A stretch of 5,093 nucleotides of DNA. Origin: Coriobacteriia bacterium (lineage in GTDB: Bacteria > Actinomycetota > Coriobacteriia > Coriobacteriales > UBA8131). The stretch is taken from positions 1 to 5,093 of the forward strand of contig WRFC01000074.1 in NCBI GenBank assembly GCA_009779015.1, given 5' to 3'. The notes below the pieces were generated by a model. That model was not told where the DNA came from and searched no databases. It was given only the letters and a program-made list of their open reading frames with translations. Positions 1 to 4,700 of this stretch are shown here, piece by piece (the stretch's first letter is position 1; each line of letters begins with the position of its first letter). The translations under genes and the position numbers were made by a program.

Positions 1-36
1 CCGCTCTCGCTGCCGCTCTCGCTGCCGTTCTCCCCG
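1..36. repeat. 12-bp tandem repeat at the left edge
   Basis: The unit CCGCTCTCGCTG occurs perfectly at 1-12 and 13-24, followed by a decayed third copy at 25-36. A 12-bp period equals four codons, so this may be the end of a repetitive coding region cut by the window edge, but no frame here can be shown to be coding. The frame starting at base 1 stays open until a TAA at 85-87. It may equally be intergenic simple sequence. Confidence 0.6.
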
Positions 37-50
37 CACCAATTCAGGTA

Positions 51-59
51 TGCCATAAT
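51..59 (+). promoter_or_regulatory. Possible extended -10 promoter of the synthetase gene
   Basis: TGCCATAAT at 51-59 fits an extended -10 element (TG, one base, then CATAAT, five of six matches to TATAAT). No good -35 hexamer is seen at the expected distance, which an extended -10 can tolerate. Transcription would start near 66 and give a leader of about 58 bases, too short for a T-box riboswitch. This is a call by eye from consensus only. Confidence 0.4.
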
Positions 60-86
60 CGTAGCACAGCAATTCGACCGAGCGTA

Positions 87-120
87 AACAGGTGACAGAA
101 CCAGCAACATGAACAGGTGA
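87..120 (+). repeat. Direct repeat AACAGGTGA in the synthetase leader, including its ribosome binding site
   Basis: AACAGGTGA occurs at 87-95 and again at 112-120, with a period of 25 bases. The second copy supplies the Shine-Dalgarno-like AGGTGA (115-120) just ahead of ATG 124. Between the copies an ATG at 109 opens a three-codon reading frame, Met-Asn-Arg, that ends at TGA 118-120 inside the ribosome binding site. The same TGA lies in frame with the main gene, so translation of the main product cannot begin further upstream. Confidence 0.6.
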
Positions 121-123
121 GCA

Positions 124-2502
124 ATGCCCAACGAGAACACGATTCGTGAATATGACAATCAAGCCCAGCCTGGGGAGAAGAGCGGCCAGGCCGCACCGGG
201 GGCGCCCGCCGGGGCGGGGGCAAGGGCCGGGGCACCCGGGGCGGCGGCTGCAGCGGCTGGGGCAGGGGCTAGGGCAGGGGCGCCCGCCAGGGCGGCCGCA
301 TCCGTGACGCCATCGGGGGCCGCGCCGGGGGCACCCGGGGCGGCGGACGAGCGCCCGCGCTTTCCGCAGCGCGCGGTCGTCACTGCCGGCATGCCGTACG
401 GCAACAAGGGGCTGCATTTTGGCCACATCGGCGGCGTTTTTATCCCAGCCGATGTCTTTGCCCGCTTTTTGCGCGACCGCATCGGCGAGCAGAACGTGCT
501 TTTTGTGAGCGGCACCGATTGCTTTGGCTCGCCCATCGACGAGGGCTACCGCAAGCTTTGCGAGGACGAACCGGACGCGGTAGGCAAGGGCATCGAGGCC
601 TACGTCGAGCTGAACCATCAGGCGCAGCTGGCCAGCCTGCGGGCCTATGACATCTCGCTGGACGTCTTTGAGGGGTCCGGGCTGGGCGCCTCGCGCGCGG
701 TCCATGCCGCGCTGAGCAGCTCGGTCTTGGGGCGGCTGTATGCCAATGGCTACCTCAAGCGGCTCGATACCGAGCAGTTCTACGACGAGCAGGCGCAGAG
801 TTTTTTGAACGGCCGCCAGGTCACGGGGCGTTGCCCGGTGGCCGGTTGCAAGTCAGAGCGCGGTTACGCAGATGAGTGCGACCTTGGACACCAGTATTTT
901 CCGGCCGACCTGATTGCCCCGGTCTCGAGCCTTTCGGGGCAGGCGCCGGTGCTGCGCAAGGTCGAGAACTGGTACTTTGACCTGCCGGCCTTTCGTGGGC
1001 TTTTGGGCGAGGCGGCCGAGCTGATGCGCCACGACGGCCAGACCCGCAAGGTCGTCTATGAGACTGTCCAGGAGTTCTTGGCCGACCCGCTGATCTATAT
1101 CAAAGAGGAGCTGCTGGAGCCTTACCAGGCCATCGCGACCGAACTGCCCGCCCATCGGCTGGCCTTGCCAGAGGCCGGCAAGAAGAGCTTTGAGCTGGGC
1201 TTTGACAGCTATCAAGAGCGCGACCGGGCGCGCCAGGCCCTTGGGCGGGCGGGCATCCAAAGCCGCACGGGCAAGGCGCTGGTGCCCTTTCGCATCACCG
1301 GCAACATCAGCTGGGGGGTCCCGGCGCCGGTCTTTGCCGGCCTGGCCGGCCTGACCATCTGGTGCTGGCCCGAATCGCTTTGGGCGCCGGTCAGCTTTAC
1401 GCAGCGCCGGCTGATGGCCGATCACGGGGCGGACACTCCCCCGCTCGAGACCCTCAACCCCGGCCGCCTGCCCGACCCTGCGGCGACCTGGCAAGACTAC
1501 TGGTGCGACCCGCAAAGCCGCGTCTACCAGTTCATCGGCCAAGACAACATCTACTTTTACGGGGTCGCCCAGACCGCGCTCTTCGCCGCCCTCCCGGCAC
1601 GCCGCGCCAGCAGCACCCCGGCCGACCCCGCCGACCCCGCCGACCGCGACGATAGCACCGCCCCAGCCCCCGCGCTCACGCCGCCGCCCGGCGAGCTCCA
1701 GCAGACCCAGCTGGTGGCCAACTATCACCTCCAGTTCTTGAACCGCAAGGCTTCCTCGTCGGGCGCTGTCAAGCCGCCGATGGCCGACGACCTGCTGGAC
1801 TTTTACACGGCCGAGCAGCTGCGCGCGCACTTCATCGCCCTCGGGCTCGGCCTCAAGCCCGTGAGCTTTCAGCCCAAGGCCTTAAACCCCAACGCTGCGC
1901 CCAAAGACGCCGACCCGGTGCTCAAAGAAGGCCAGCTGCTGACCAACGTCCTCAACCGCCTCGCCCGCTCGTGCTTTTACGAGGCGCAGGCCAACAACAA
2001 CGGCTGCCTGCCGCTGGCGGGCGCCCTGGCCGCCGCCGGCGCCGACCCGGCACGCATCCAAACGGCGCTTCAAGCCGAGGCCGCCCGCGCCCTCGTCGCC
2101 TACGAGCACGCCATGTCCACCCAAGAGCTGCACCAGGCCATGAGCATCGCCTCGGACTACGTGCGGGCAGCCAACAAGGCCTGGTCAGCAGATATCAAAA
2201 CAGCGACAGAAGACCCGGCCGCCCGCTTGATCGTCCTTTATGAGAGCTTTTACCGTCTGCGTGCCTGCCTGCTGATGATGCACCCGATCGCTCCGCAGGG
2301 CACGTCCAAGGCCTTCAGCTACCTTGGCCTGACGGTCGCCGAACGCGATTTCTTCTCGTGGCAACATGTTGCCGAAGATGGCTGCCTGGCCGGCTTTGAG
2401 GCCTTTGCGAGCGAGTCCGAGCAAGCGCAGGGCGCCCACCAACTGTGCGAGCTGCCGCCACGCAGCGACTTTTTTGAGCGTCACGCCAGCCAGTTCGACT
2501 AA
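124..2502 (+). CDS. metG: Divergent methionyl-tRNA synthetase (class I aminoacyl-tRNA synthetase)
   Basis: This cytoplasmic enzyme should charge tRNA(Met) with methionine using ATP. After a Gly/Ala/Pro-rich extension (about residues 15-75), the catalytic fold begins near residue 78 with the HIGH-type motif H98-F-G-H101. A zinc knuckle follows at C237, C242, C252 and H256. ISWGVP lies at 395-400, IGQDN at 471-475, a PAD-repeat insert at about 493-525, and a helical anticodon-binding domain at about 600-740. The KMSKS position reads K542-A-S-S-S546, so its second lysine is missing. By eye, Escherichia coli pocket residues L13, Y260 and H301 correspond to M90, W420 and Y479. ATG 124 is preferred because an in-frame TGA lies at 118-120 and AGGTGA precedes it. 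At 792 residues it is longer than the usual 500-700. It converges with the aldolase gene. A specialised paralogue with a different role is possible. Family assignment is firm; substrate is inferred. Confidence 0.85.
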   Translation: MPNENTIREYDNQAQPGEKSGQAAPGAPAGAGARAGAPGAAAAAAGAGARAGAPARAAASVTPSGAAPGAPGAADERPRFPQRAVVTAGMPYGNKGLHFGHIGGVFIPADVFARFLRDRIGEQNVLFVSGTDCFGSPIDEGYRKLCEDEPDAVGKGIEAYVELNHQAQLASLRAYDISLDVFEGSGLGASRAVHAALSSSVLGRLYANGYLKRLDTEQFYDEQAQSFLNGRQVTGRCPVAGCKSERGYADECDLGHQYFPADLIAPVSSLSGQAPVLRKVENWYFDLPAFRGLLGEAAELMRHDGQTRKVVYETVQEFLADPLIYIKEELLEPYQAIATELPAHRLALPEAGKKSFELGFDSYQERDRARQALGRAGIQSRTGKALVPFRITGNISWGVPAPVFAGLAGLTIWCWPESLWAPVSFTQRRLMADHGADTPPLETLNPGRLPDPAATWQDYWCDPQSRVYQFIGQDNIYFYGVAQTALFAALPARRASSTPADPADPADRDDSTAPAPALTPPPGELQQTQLVANYHLQFLNRKASSSGAVKPPMADDLLDFYTAEQLRAHFIALGLGLKPVSFQPKALNPNAAPKDADPVLKEGQLLTNVLNRLARSCFYEAQANNNGCLPLAGALAAAGADPARIQTALQAEAARALVAYEHAMSTQELHQAMSIASDYVRAANKAWSADIKTATEDPAARLIVLYESFYRLRACLLMMHPIAPQGTSKAFSYLGLTVAERDFFSWQHVAEDGCLAGFEAFASESEQAQGAHQLCELPPRSDFFERHASQFD
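211..285 (+). repeat. Repeated GAGARAGAP segment with two G-quadruplex motifs inside metG
   Basis: The nine-residue segment GAGARAGAP is encoded twice, at 211-237 (residues 30-38) and 259-285 (residues 46-54). The two 27-base copies differ at four positions, all third codon positions and all silent. Each copy also contains four runs of three or more G with loops of one to three bases (211-232 and 259-280), matching the standard G-quadruplex pattern on the coding strand, and so in the mRNA about 90-160 bases after the start codon. Confidence 0.75.
1618..1645 (+). repeat. PAD tripeptide repeat insert within the synthetase catalytic domain
   Basis: A 9-bp unit encoding Pro-Ala-Asp is repeated three times (residues 499-507). 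It sits in a Ser/Thr/Pro/Asp-rich stretch at about residues 493-525, between the IGQDN segment and the KASSS motif. In typical methionyl-tRNA synthetases these two elements are joined by a short linker, so this reads as a surface loop expanded by simple-sequence growth. Confidence 0.6.
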
Positions 2503-2508
2503 GGGCAC

Positions 2509-2526
2509 GAGCAAGAGCAAGAGCAA
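2509..2526. repeat. GAGCAA hexamer repeated three times after metG
   Basis: Three perfect copies of GAGCAA follow the metG stop codon by six bases and run on into GACA. The short purine-rich tract lies between the gene end and the shared terminator. No function can be read from it. Confidence 0.7.
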
Positions 2527-2544
2527 GACAGAGATTGGCAGATG

Positions 2545-2572
2545 AAAAAGCCCAGGCAAATAGCCTGGGCTT
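2545..2572 (-). terminator. Intrinsic terminator of the aldolase gene, possibly bidirectional
   Basis: AAGCCCAGGC (2548-2557) and GCCTGGGCTT (2563-2572) form a perfect 10-bp stem around the loop AAATA. Read on the minus strand the stem runs directly into five T residues (2549-2545), the classic form, 38 bases past the aldolase stop codon. On the plus strand it is followed by only two T residues at the stem end, so it would stop metG transcripts less well. It separates two converging genes. Confidence 0.88.
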
Positions 2573-2609
2573 GCAGTTCGGGCAGATAGTTCAGACGAGC
2601 AGCAGCGGC

Positions 2610-3548
2610 TTAAAGCTTGAAGTCCTCCCGACCCTCAAAGACATCAAGGGCTTCTTCGGCGTCATAGTCGCCCAGCGTGATGGCGCTGATCGCCTTGGTC
2701 AGGCGGACGGCCTCGGCCAACGAGCGCTGATGGATATTGCGTCCAGTGGCGTTGCCAATCGCCCCGCCGATATGGATCTGCTCGTAAAGCTGGTTTAAGA
2801 AATGCTTGGCATCGGTTGTGGAGCCGCCGGCGCAGACCAGCCCGGTACGCCCGGCCGCCTCGGCCGCGCAGGCCAAGAGCTGGGCAGAGCTCTGCTCGTC
2901 GCTGGCCTTAGGCGGGTTGACCTTAACAAAATCGGCACCCAGGCAAAGCGCCACGCCGGCCGCTCCGGCGATCAGCTGGGCGTCTTTCTCGTCGGGCACC
3001 GACTTGCCACGCGGGTAGATCCAGAGCACGACGATCAGCCCGGCGGCGTGCGCCTCGGTGATCAGCTCGCCCGCTTCGGCCATCATCGTCGACTCGTATT
3101 CCGAGCCCAGATAGATCGTGTAGCCAACGCCCACGATGTTCACGCCGGCCTCGAGCATGGCCAGCACCGACTCTAGCGAGTAGAGCTGCGGCGAATAGGG
3201 GTCGTCTTGGTCGGTCGAGACCAAGTTGGTCTTGGAGTTCATCTTGACCAGGTAGTTGATATTGGGATAGTCCGGCGCATAGCGGGCGATCAGGCCTTTT
3301 TGGCCGGCCAGCACGCCGACCACGCCCTGGCTGCCGATCTCAAAGAGGTGCTGGGGGTTGTTGTCTGCCGGGTCGATGCCTTTGCCAAAGAAGTCATCGT
3401 TCATATGCTCGATCTTCTGGTCGCAAGCATAGAGCATCAACCGCCCTGTCCCACGTGTCGCCGCTAGATAGTTATCAATATAGTTATCACGCGCCTCGGG
3501 CAAGACATCGGCCGGCACACGTACGTCTTCAGCCTTTAAAACCAGCAT
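2610..3548 (-). CDS. fbaB: Class I fructose-bisphosphate aldolase, archaeal/DhnA type
   Basis: This cytoplasmic enzyme should cleave fructose 1,6-bisphosphate reversibly to dihydroxyacetone phosphate and glyceraldehyde 3-phosphate through a lysine Schiff base, in glycolysis and gluconeogenesis. The protein is 312 residues, slightly longer than archaeal members, and covers one complete (beta/alpha)8 barrel of the DeoC/LacD family. D43 in ACDQKIEH, W176 and Y178 in WIYPRG, and the Schiff-base lysine K209 in DFVKVNPP match Asp24, Trp144, Tyr146 and Lys177 of the Thermoproteus tenax enzyme. The 33-residue spacing from tryptophan to lysine is identical. Phosphate-binding glycines appear in AGGST (240-244) and in GGAIGNATGRNI (261-272). 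The start is set by AAGGAGG seven bases upstream. It has its own terminator and appears monocistronic. A related aldolase of the same family acting on another sugar phosphate cannot be excluded. Confidence 0.9.
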   Translation of the reverse strand: MLVLKAEDVRVPADVLPEARDNYIDNYLAATRGTGRLMLYACDQKIEHMNDDFFGKGIDPADNNPQHLFEIGSQGVVGVLAGQKGLIARYAPDYPNINYLVKMNSKTNLVSTDQDDPYSPQLYSLESVLAMLEAGVNIVGVGYTIYLGSEYESTMMAEAGELITEAHAAGLIVVLWIYPRGKSVPDEKDAQLIAGAAGVALCLGADFVKVNPPKASDEQSSAQLLACAAEAAGRTGLVCAGGSTTDAKHFLNQLYEQIHIGGAIGNATGRNIHQRSLAEAVRLTKAISAITLGDYDAEEALDVFEGREDFKL

Positions 3549-3555
3549 CTGAGAG

Positions 3556-3562
3556 CCTCCTT
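3556..3562 (-). promoter_or_regulatory. Ribosome binding site of the aldolase gene
   Basis: The minus strand reads AAGGAGG, a full match to the anti-Shine-Dalgarno sequence, with a seven-base spacer to the ATG at 3548. It fixes the start codon. Confidence 0.9.
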
Positions 3563-3571
3563 GACAGCACC

Positions 3572-3588
3572 ATTATCCAATCCGATAA
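3572..3588 (-). promoter_or_regulatory. Possible aldolase promoter with overlapping TTATC/GATAA inverted repeat
   Basis: On the minus strand GATAAT (3577-3572) is a good -10 box, giving a leader of about 16 bases just long enough for the ribosome binding site. The best -35 candidate, TTCAAT with an 18-base spacer, matches only three of six positions. The -10 overlaps a symmetrical pair TTATC-N6-GATAA (3573-3588), so a regulator bound there would cover the promoter. The weak -35 would suit activation, but this is inference. Confidence 0.4.
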
Positions 3589-3622
3589 GGTTTCGATTGA
3601 ATATCCAGATTACCACAAGAAG

Positions 3623-3655
3623 CGGCCCGGCTGCACCCCCCGTACAGCCGGGCCG
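3623..3655 (-). terminator. 11-bp GC-rich perfect hairpin between the small gene and the aldolase
   Basis: CGGCCCGGCTG (3623-3633) and CAGCCGGGCCG (3645-3655) pair perfectly across an 11-base loop rich in C on the plus strand. On the minus strand it is followed by CTTCTTGT, a poor U tract. It is probably a second, backup terminator for the small gene upstream. Lying about 50-80 bases ahead of the likely aldolase transcription start, it could also insulate that promoter. Confidence 0.6.
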
Positions 3656-3661
3656 AACCTC

Positions 3662-3708
3662 AAAACCGGCCATCCGCAGTTGCTGCACCATCCCGCAACT
3701 GCCAGGCC
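3662..3708 (-). terminator. Likely intrinsic terminator of the small upstream gene
   Basis: GCAGTTGC (3676-3683) pairs with GCAACTGC (3695-3702) across 11 bases, and flanking GGCC segments (3668-3671 and 3705-3708) extend the stem past a small internal loop. On the minus strand the structure is followed by GG and four T residues (3665-3662). It begins 14 bases beyond the stop codon of the 75-residue gene, so it fits as that gene's terminator. Confidence 0.65.
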
Positions 3709-3721
3709 AATCAGTCTTCGT

Positions 3722-3949
3722 TTAGAGCACCATCGTCTTCTGGCGATGCAGGCTCTCAAGCACATCGATGCGCTCGCGGATACCGTTGATCTCAGCCTCA
3801 TATCGGCTCACAGTGCCACCTGGCACATGCATCCCAGTCTGGCTCAACGTAAAAAGCCTCTCCTCTTCAAGGTCCTCGAGGTTCATCCGAGTCCGATACA
3901 GCACATCGCTCAGCTCTGCAACGTCCATCTCCTCAAACATTTTCTCCAT
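3722..3949 (-). CDS. Small helical protein of unknown function (75 residues)
   Basis: I do not recognise this protein. It is acidic in its first half (EEMD, EDLEEE) and lacks a signal peptide, membrane segment or cysteine, so it is probably cytoplasmic. Two helices are suggested, at about residues 4-36 and 48-70, joined by a Gly/Pro turn (HVPGGTV, 41-47). In the second, Y50, I54, I57, I61, L64 and H68 fall on a 4-3 heptad spacing, and the first shows L13, L17, L24 and L27, so a helical hairpin or short coiled coil that pairs with a partner is plausible. The ATG at 3949 is chosen because AAGGAGG lies six bases upstream. The same frame stays open further upstream, with an ATG at 3994, but that has no ribosome binding site and lies in the promoter region. 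It has its own promoter and terminator, so it seems independent of the aldolase gene. Confidence 0.75.
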   Translation of the reverse strand: MEKMFEEMDVAELSDVLYRTRMNLEDLEEERLFTLSQTGMHVPGGTVSRYEAEINGIRERIDVLESLHRQKTMVL

Positions 3950-3955
3950 GACTGT

Positions 3956-3962
3956 CCTCCTT
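3956..3962 (-). promoter_or_regulatory. Ribosome binding site of the small gene
   Basis: The minus strand reads AAGGAGG with a six-base spacer to the ATG at 3949. It decides the start against longer readings of the same frame and is the main reason to believe this short gene is translated. Confidence 0.88.
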
Positions 3963-3995
3963 ATCCGATCTACCGGCAATCGACCCTCAACCATC

Positions 3996-4027
3996 ACCGA
4001 ACTATATAAGCACCAGATTATATAAGC
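3996..4027 (-). repeat. 16-bp tandem duplication carrying the -10 box of the small gene
   Basis: On the minus strand GCTTATATAATCTGGT (4027-4012) is followed without a gap by GCTTATATAGTTCGGT (4011-3996), with 13 of 16 positions identical. Each copy holds a -10-like hexamer, TATAAT in the first and TATAGT in the second. The arrangement fits tandem promoters or paired binding sites for a regulator. Confidence 0.7.
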
Positions 4028-4047
4028 TTTTTCTAACATAACGTAAA
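4017..4047 (-). promoter_or_regulatory. Probable sigma70-type promoter of the small gene
   Basis: The minus strand has a perfect TATAAT at 4022-4017. The best upstream -35 candidate is TTTACG (4047-4042), four of six matches to TTGACA, with a long 19-base spacer. Transcription would begin near 4010 and leave a leader of about 60 bases. This is the most AT-rich spot in the window, which supports the call. Confidence 0.6.
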
Positions 4048-4227
4048 CAACAGCCCAATTCGCCCCCCATCCGGCGCCAAACCCCCATGTTTCTCCCGCC
4101 CAACGGCACAAACACCCCTGCAACCCGCCCGCTCGGCCCTTCTCCCACCCCTGCTATACGTGGCAAAACGTACCACCCCCCTGTCACACGCCCCACCCCC
4201 GCCCGCCCCGCGCGGCCCTTCTCCCTC

Positions 4228-4263
4228 TTCTTTAGCCGCCCTTTACTCGGCAACTCGCTCGTA
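4228..4263 (+). repeat. 36-bp direct-repeat block, left copy
   Basis: This block matches 4950-4985 in the same orientation at 31 of 36 positions, with GCCGCCCTTTACT (4235-4247) and GGCAAC shared exactly. Both copies directly follow a polypyrimidine run, here 4216-4233. The two copies bracket the inverted repeat and the minisatellite, like the ends of one compound unit or a duplicated border. Confidence 0.7.
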
Positions 4264-4330
4264 GACGTCATGTGTCAAGAGATACGACCCCATGACACGC
4301 ATTTTTGACTGGCCTCCCCACGCGCTGCGC

Positions 4331-4356
4331 GGGCAGCGTTGCCGCGCGCGCTGCCC
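4331..4356. repeat. GC-rich 8-bp inverted repeat
   Basis: GGGCAGCG (4331-4338) and CGCTGCCC (4349-4356) can pair across ten bases. There is no T run on either strand to make it a standard terminator. In DNA this rich in GC it may be chance. Confidence 0.4.
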
Positions 4357-4457
4357 AAAGAAATGCAGCAGAAGTAGAGGAGAGTACATGGGCGGCGGCG
4401 GCCACGCCGCTTGGCGGCGGGGGCGCAGGCAGGCGGGGAGGGGCAGGCCTTCTCCCC

Positions 4458-4520
4458 TTTGTCTGGCGTGCCGTTTGCACGGTATTTTGGAGTTCGTGGC
4501 ACAGATCGGCCTTGAAAGAC
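4458..4520 (+). repeat. Long inverted repeat, left arm
   Basis: This 63-bp arm matches the reverse complement of 4624-4687 at 55 positions with one single-base gap, about 86 percent identity. The longest exact blocks are CCGTTTGCACGG and GAGTTCGTGGCACA, and both ends match perfectly for ten bases (TTTGTCTGGC and CTTGAAAGAC). A transcript of either strand would fold into a very long hairpin with a 103-base loop. Sequence divergence shows the arms are not a recent copy. Confidence 0.85.
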
Positions 4521-4571
4521 TGGTCTGGACAGTTGTACGCACCTCACATTCTGTCAGCACCCAATCTACCA

Positions 4572-4596
4572 GGCCTTTTACAAATGGGAGAAGGCC
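4572..4596. repeat. Small hairpin in the loop of the long inverted repeat
   Basis: GGCCTT (4572-4577) and AAGGCC (4591-4596) form a 6-bp stem with a 13-base loop. It lies inside the 103-base spacer between the long arms, so a transcript would carry a hairpin at the tip of a hairpin. Confidence 0.5.
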
Positions 4597-4623
4597 CTGT
4601 CGCCCGAACCAGTCGTAAAACCC

Positions 4624-4687
4624 GTCTTTCAAGCCCCCTTTGTGCCACGAACTCGAAAATCCCGTGCAAACGGTCGAGCCAGACAAA
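4624..4687 (-). repeat. Long inverted repeat, right arm
   Basis: This 64-bp arm is the inverse partner of 4458-4520. Read on the minus strand it has one extra A and eight substitutions relative to the left arm, clustered near the TTTGTCTGGC end and in the seven bases before CTTGAAAGAC. The minisatellite begins 13 bases beyond its outer end. Confidence 0.85.
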
Positions 4688-4700
4688 AGAACGGCCACCA

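Larger units (their letters stand above)
4135..4596. repeat. Dispersed motif GGCC(C)TTCTCCC, four occurrences
   Basis: GGCCCTTCTCCC occurs at 4135-4146 and 4214-4225. GGCCTTCTCCC with a following CTTTGT occurs at 4446-4462, and the inverse of a nearly identical 17-base segment (16 of 17 matches) lies at 4580-4596. Copies precede the first 36-bp direct-repeat block and the left inverted-repeat arm, so the motif may mark the edge of a repeated unit. Confidence 0.55.

Noticed and set aside
59..123. T-box riboswitch ahead of the synthetase
   Set aside because: The leader between the likely promoter and ATG 124 is about 60 bases, far too short, and no specifier stem or antiterminator is visible.
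853..1830. Long open frame on the minus strand inside the synthetase gene (325 codons)
   Set aside because: It lies antisense to a clearly conserved coding region, has no ribosome binding site I can see, and is explained by high GC content, which removes stop codons from alternative frames.
3722..4123. Longer 133-codon reading of the small minus-strand gene
   Set aside because: The extra 58 codons pass through the TATAAT promoter and the 16-bp tandem repeat and are Trp/Gly-rich without a ribosome binding site, whereas the ATG at 3949 has a perfect one.
4272..4306. Weak plus-strand terminator, GTGTCA/TGACAC followed by GCA and TTTTT
   Set aside because: The stem is only six base pairs with moderate GC and a 15-base loop, and no plus-strand gene precedes it.
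4388..4618. Plus-strand frame of 76 codons with GAGGAG ahead of its ATG
   Set aside because: The start context is decent, but the translation begins with glycines and arginines, its middle is the left arm of the inverted repeat and its end is the spacer. Without homologues it cannot be separated from repeat DNA. The shared RLHGI(L/F)EFVAQ reading in both arms is kept as a note under the inverted repeat.
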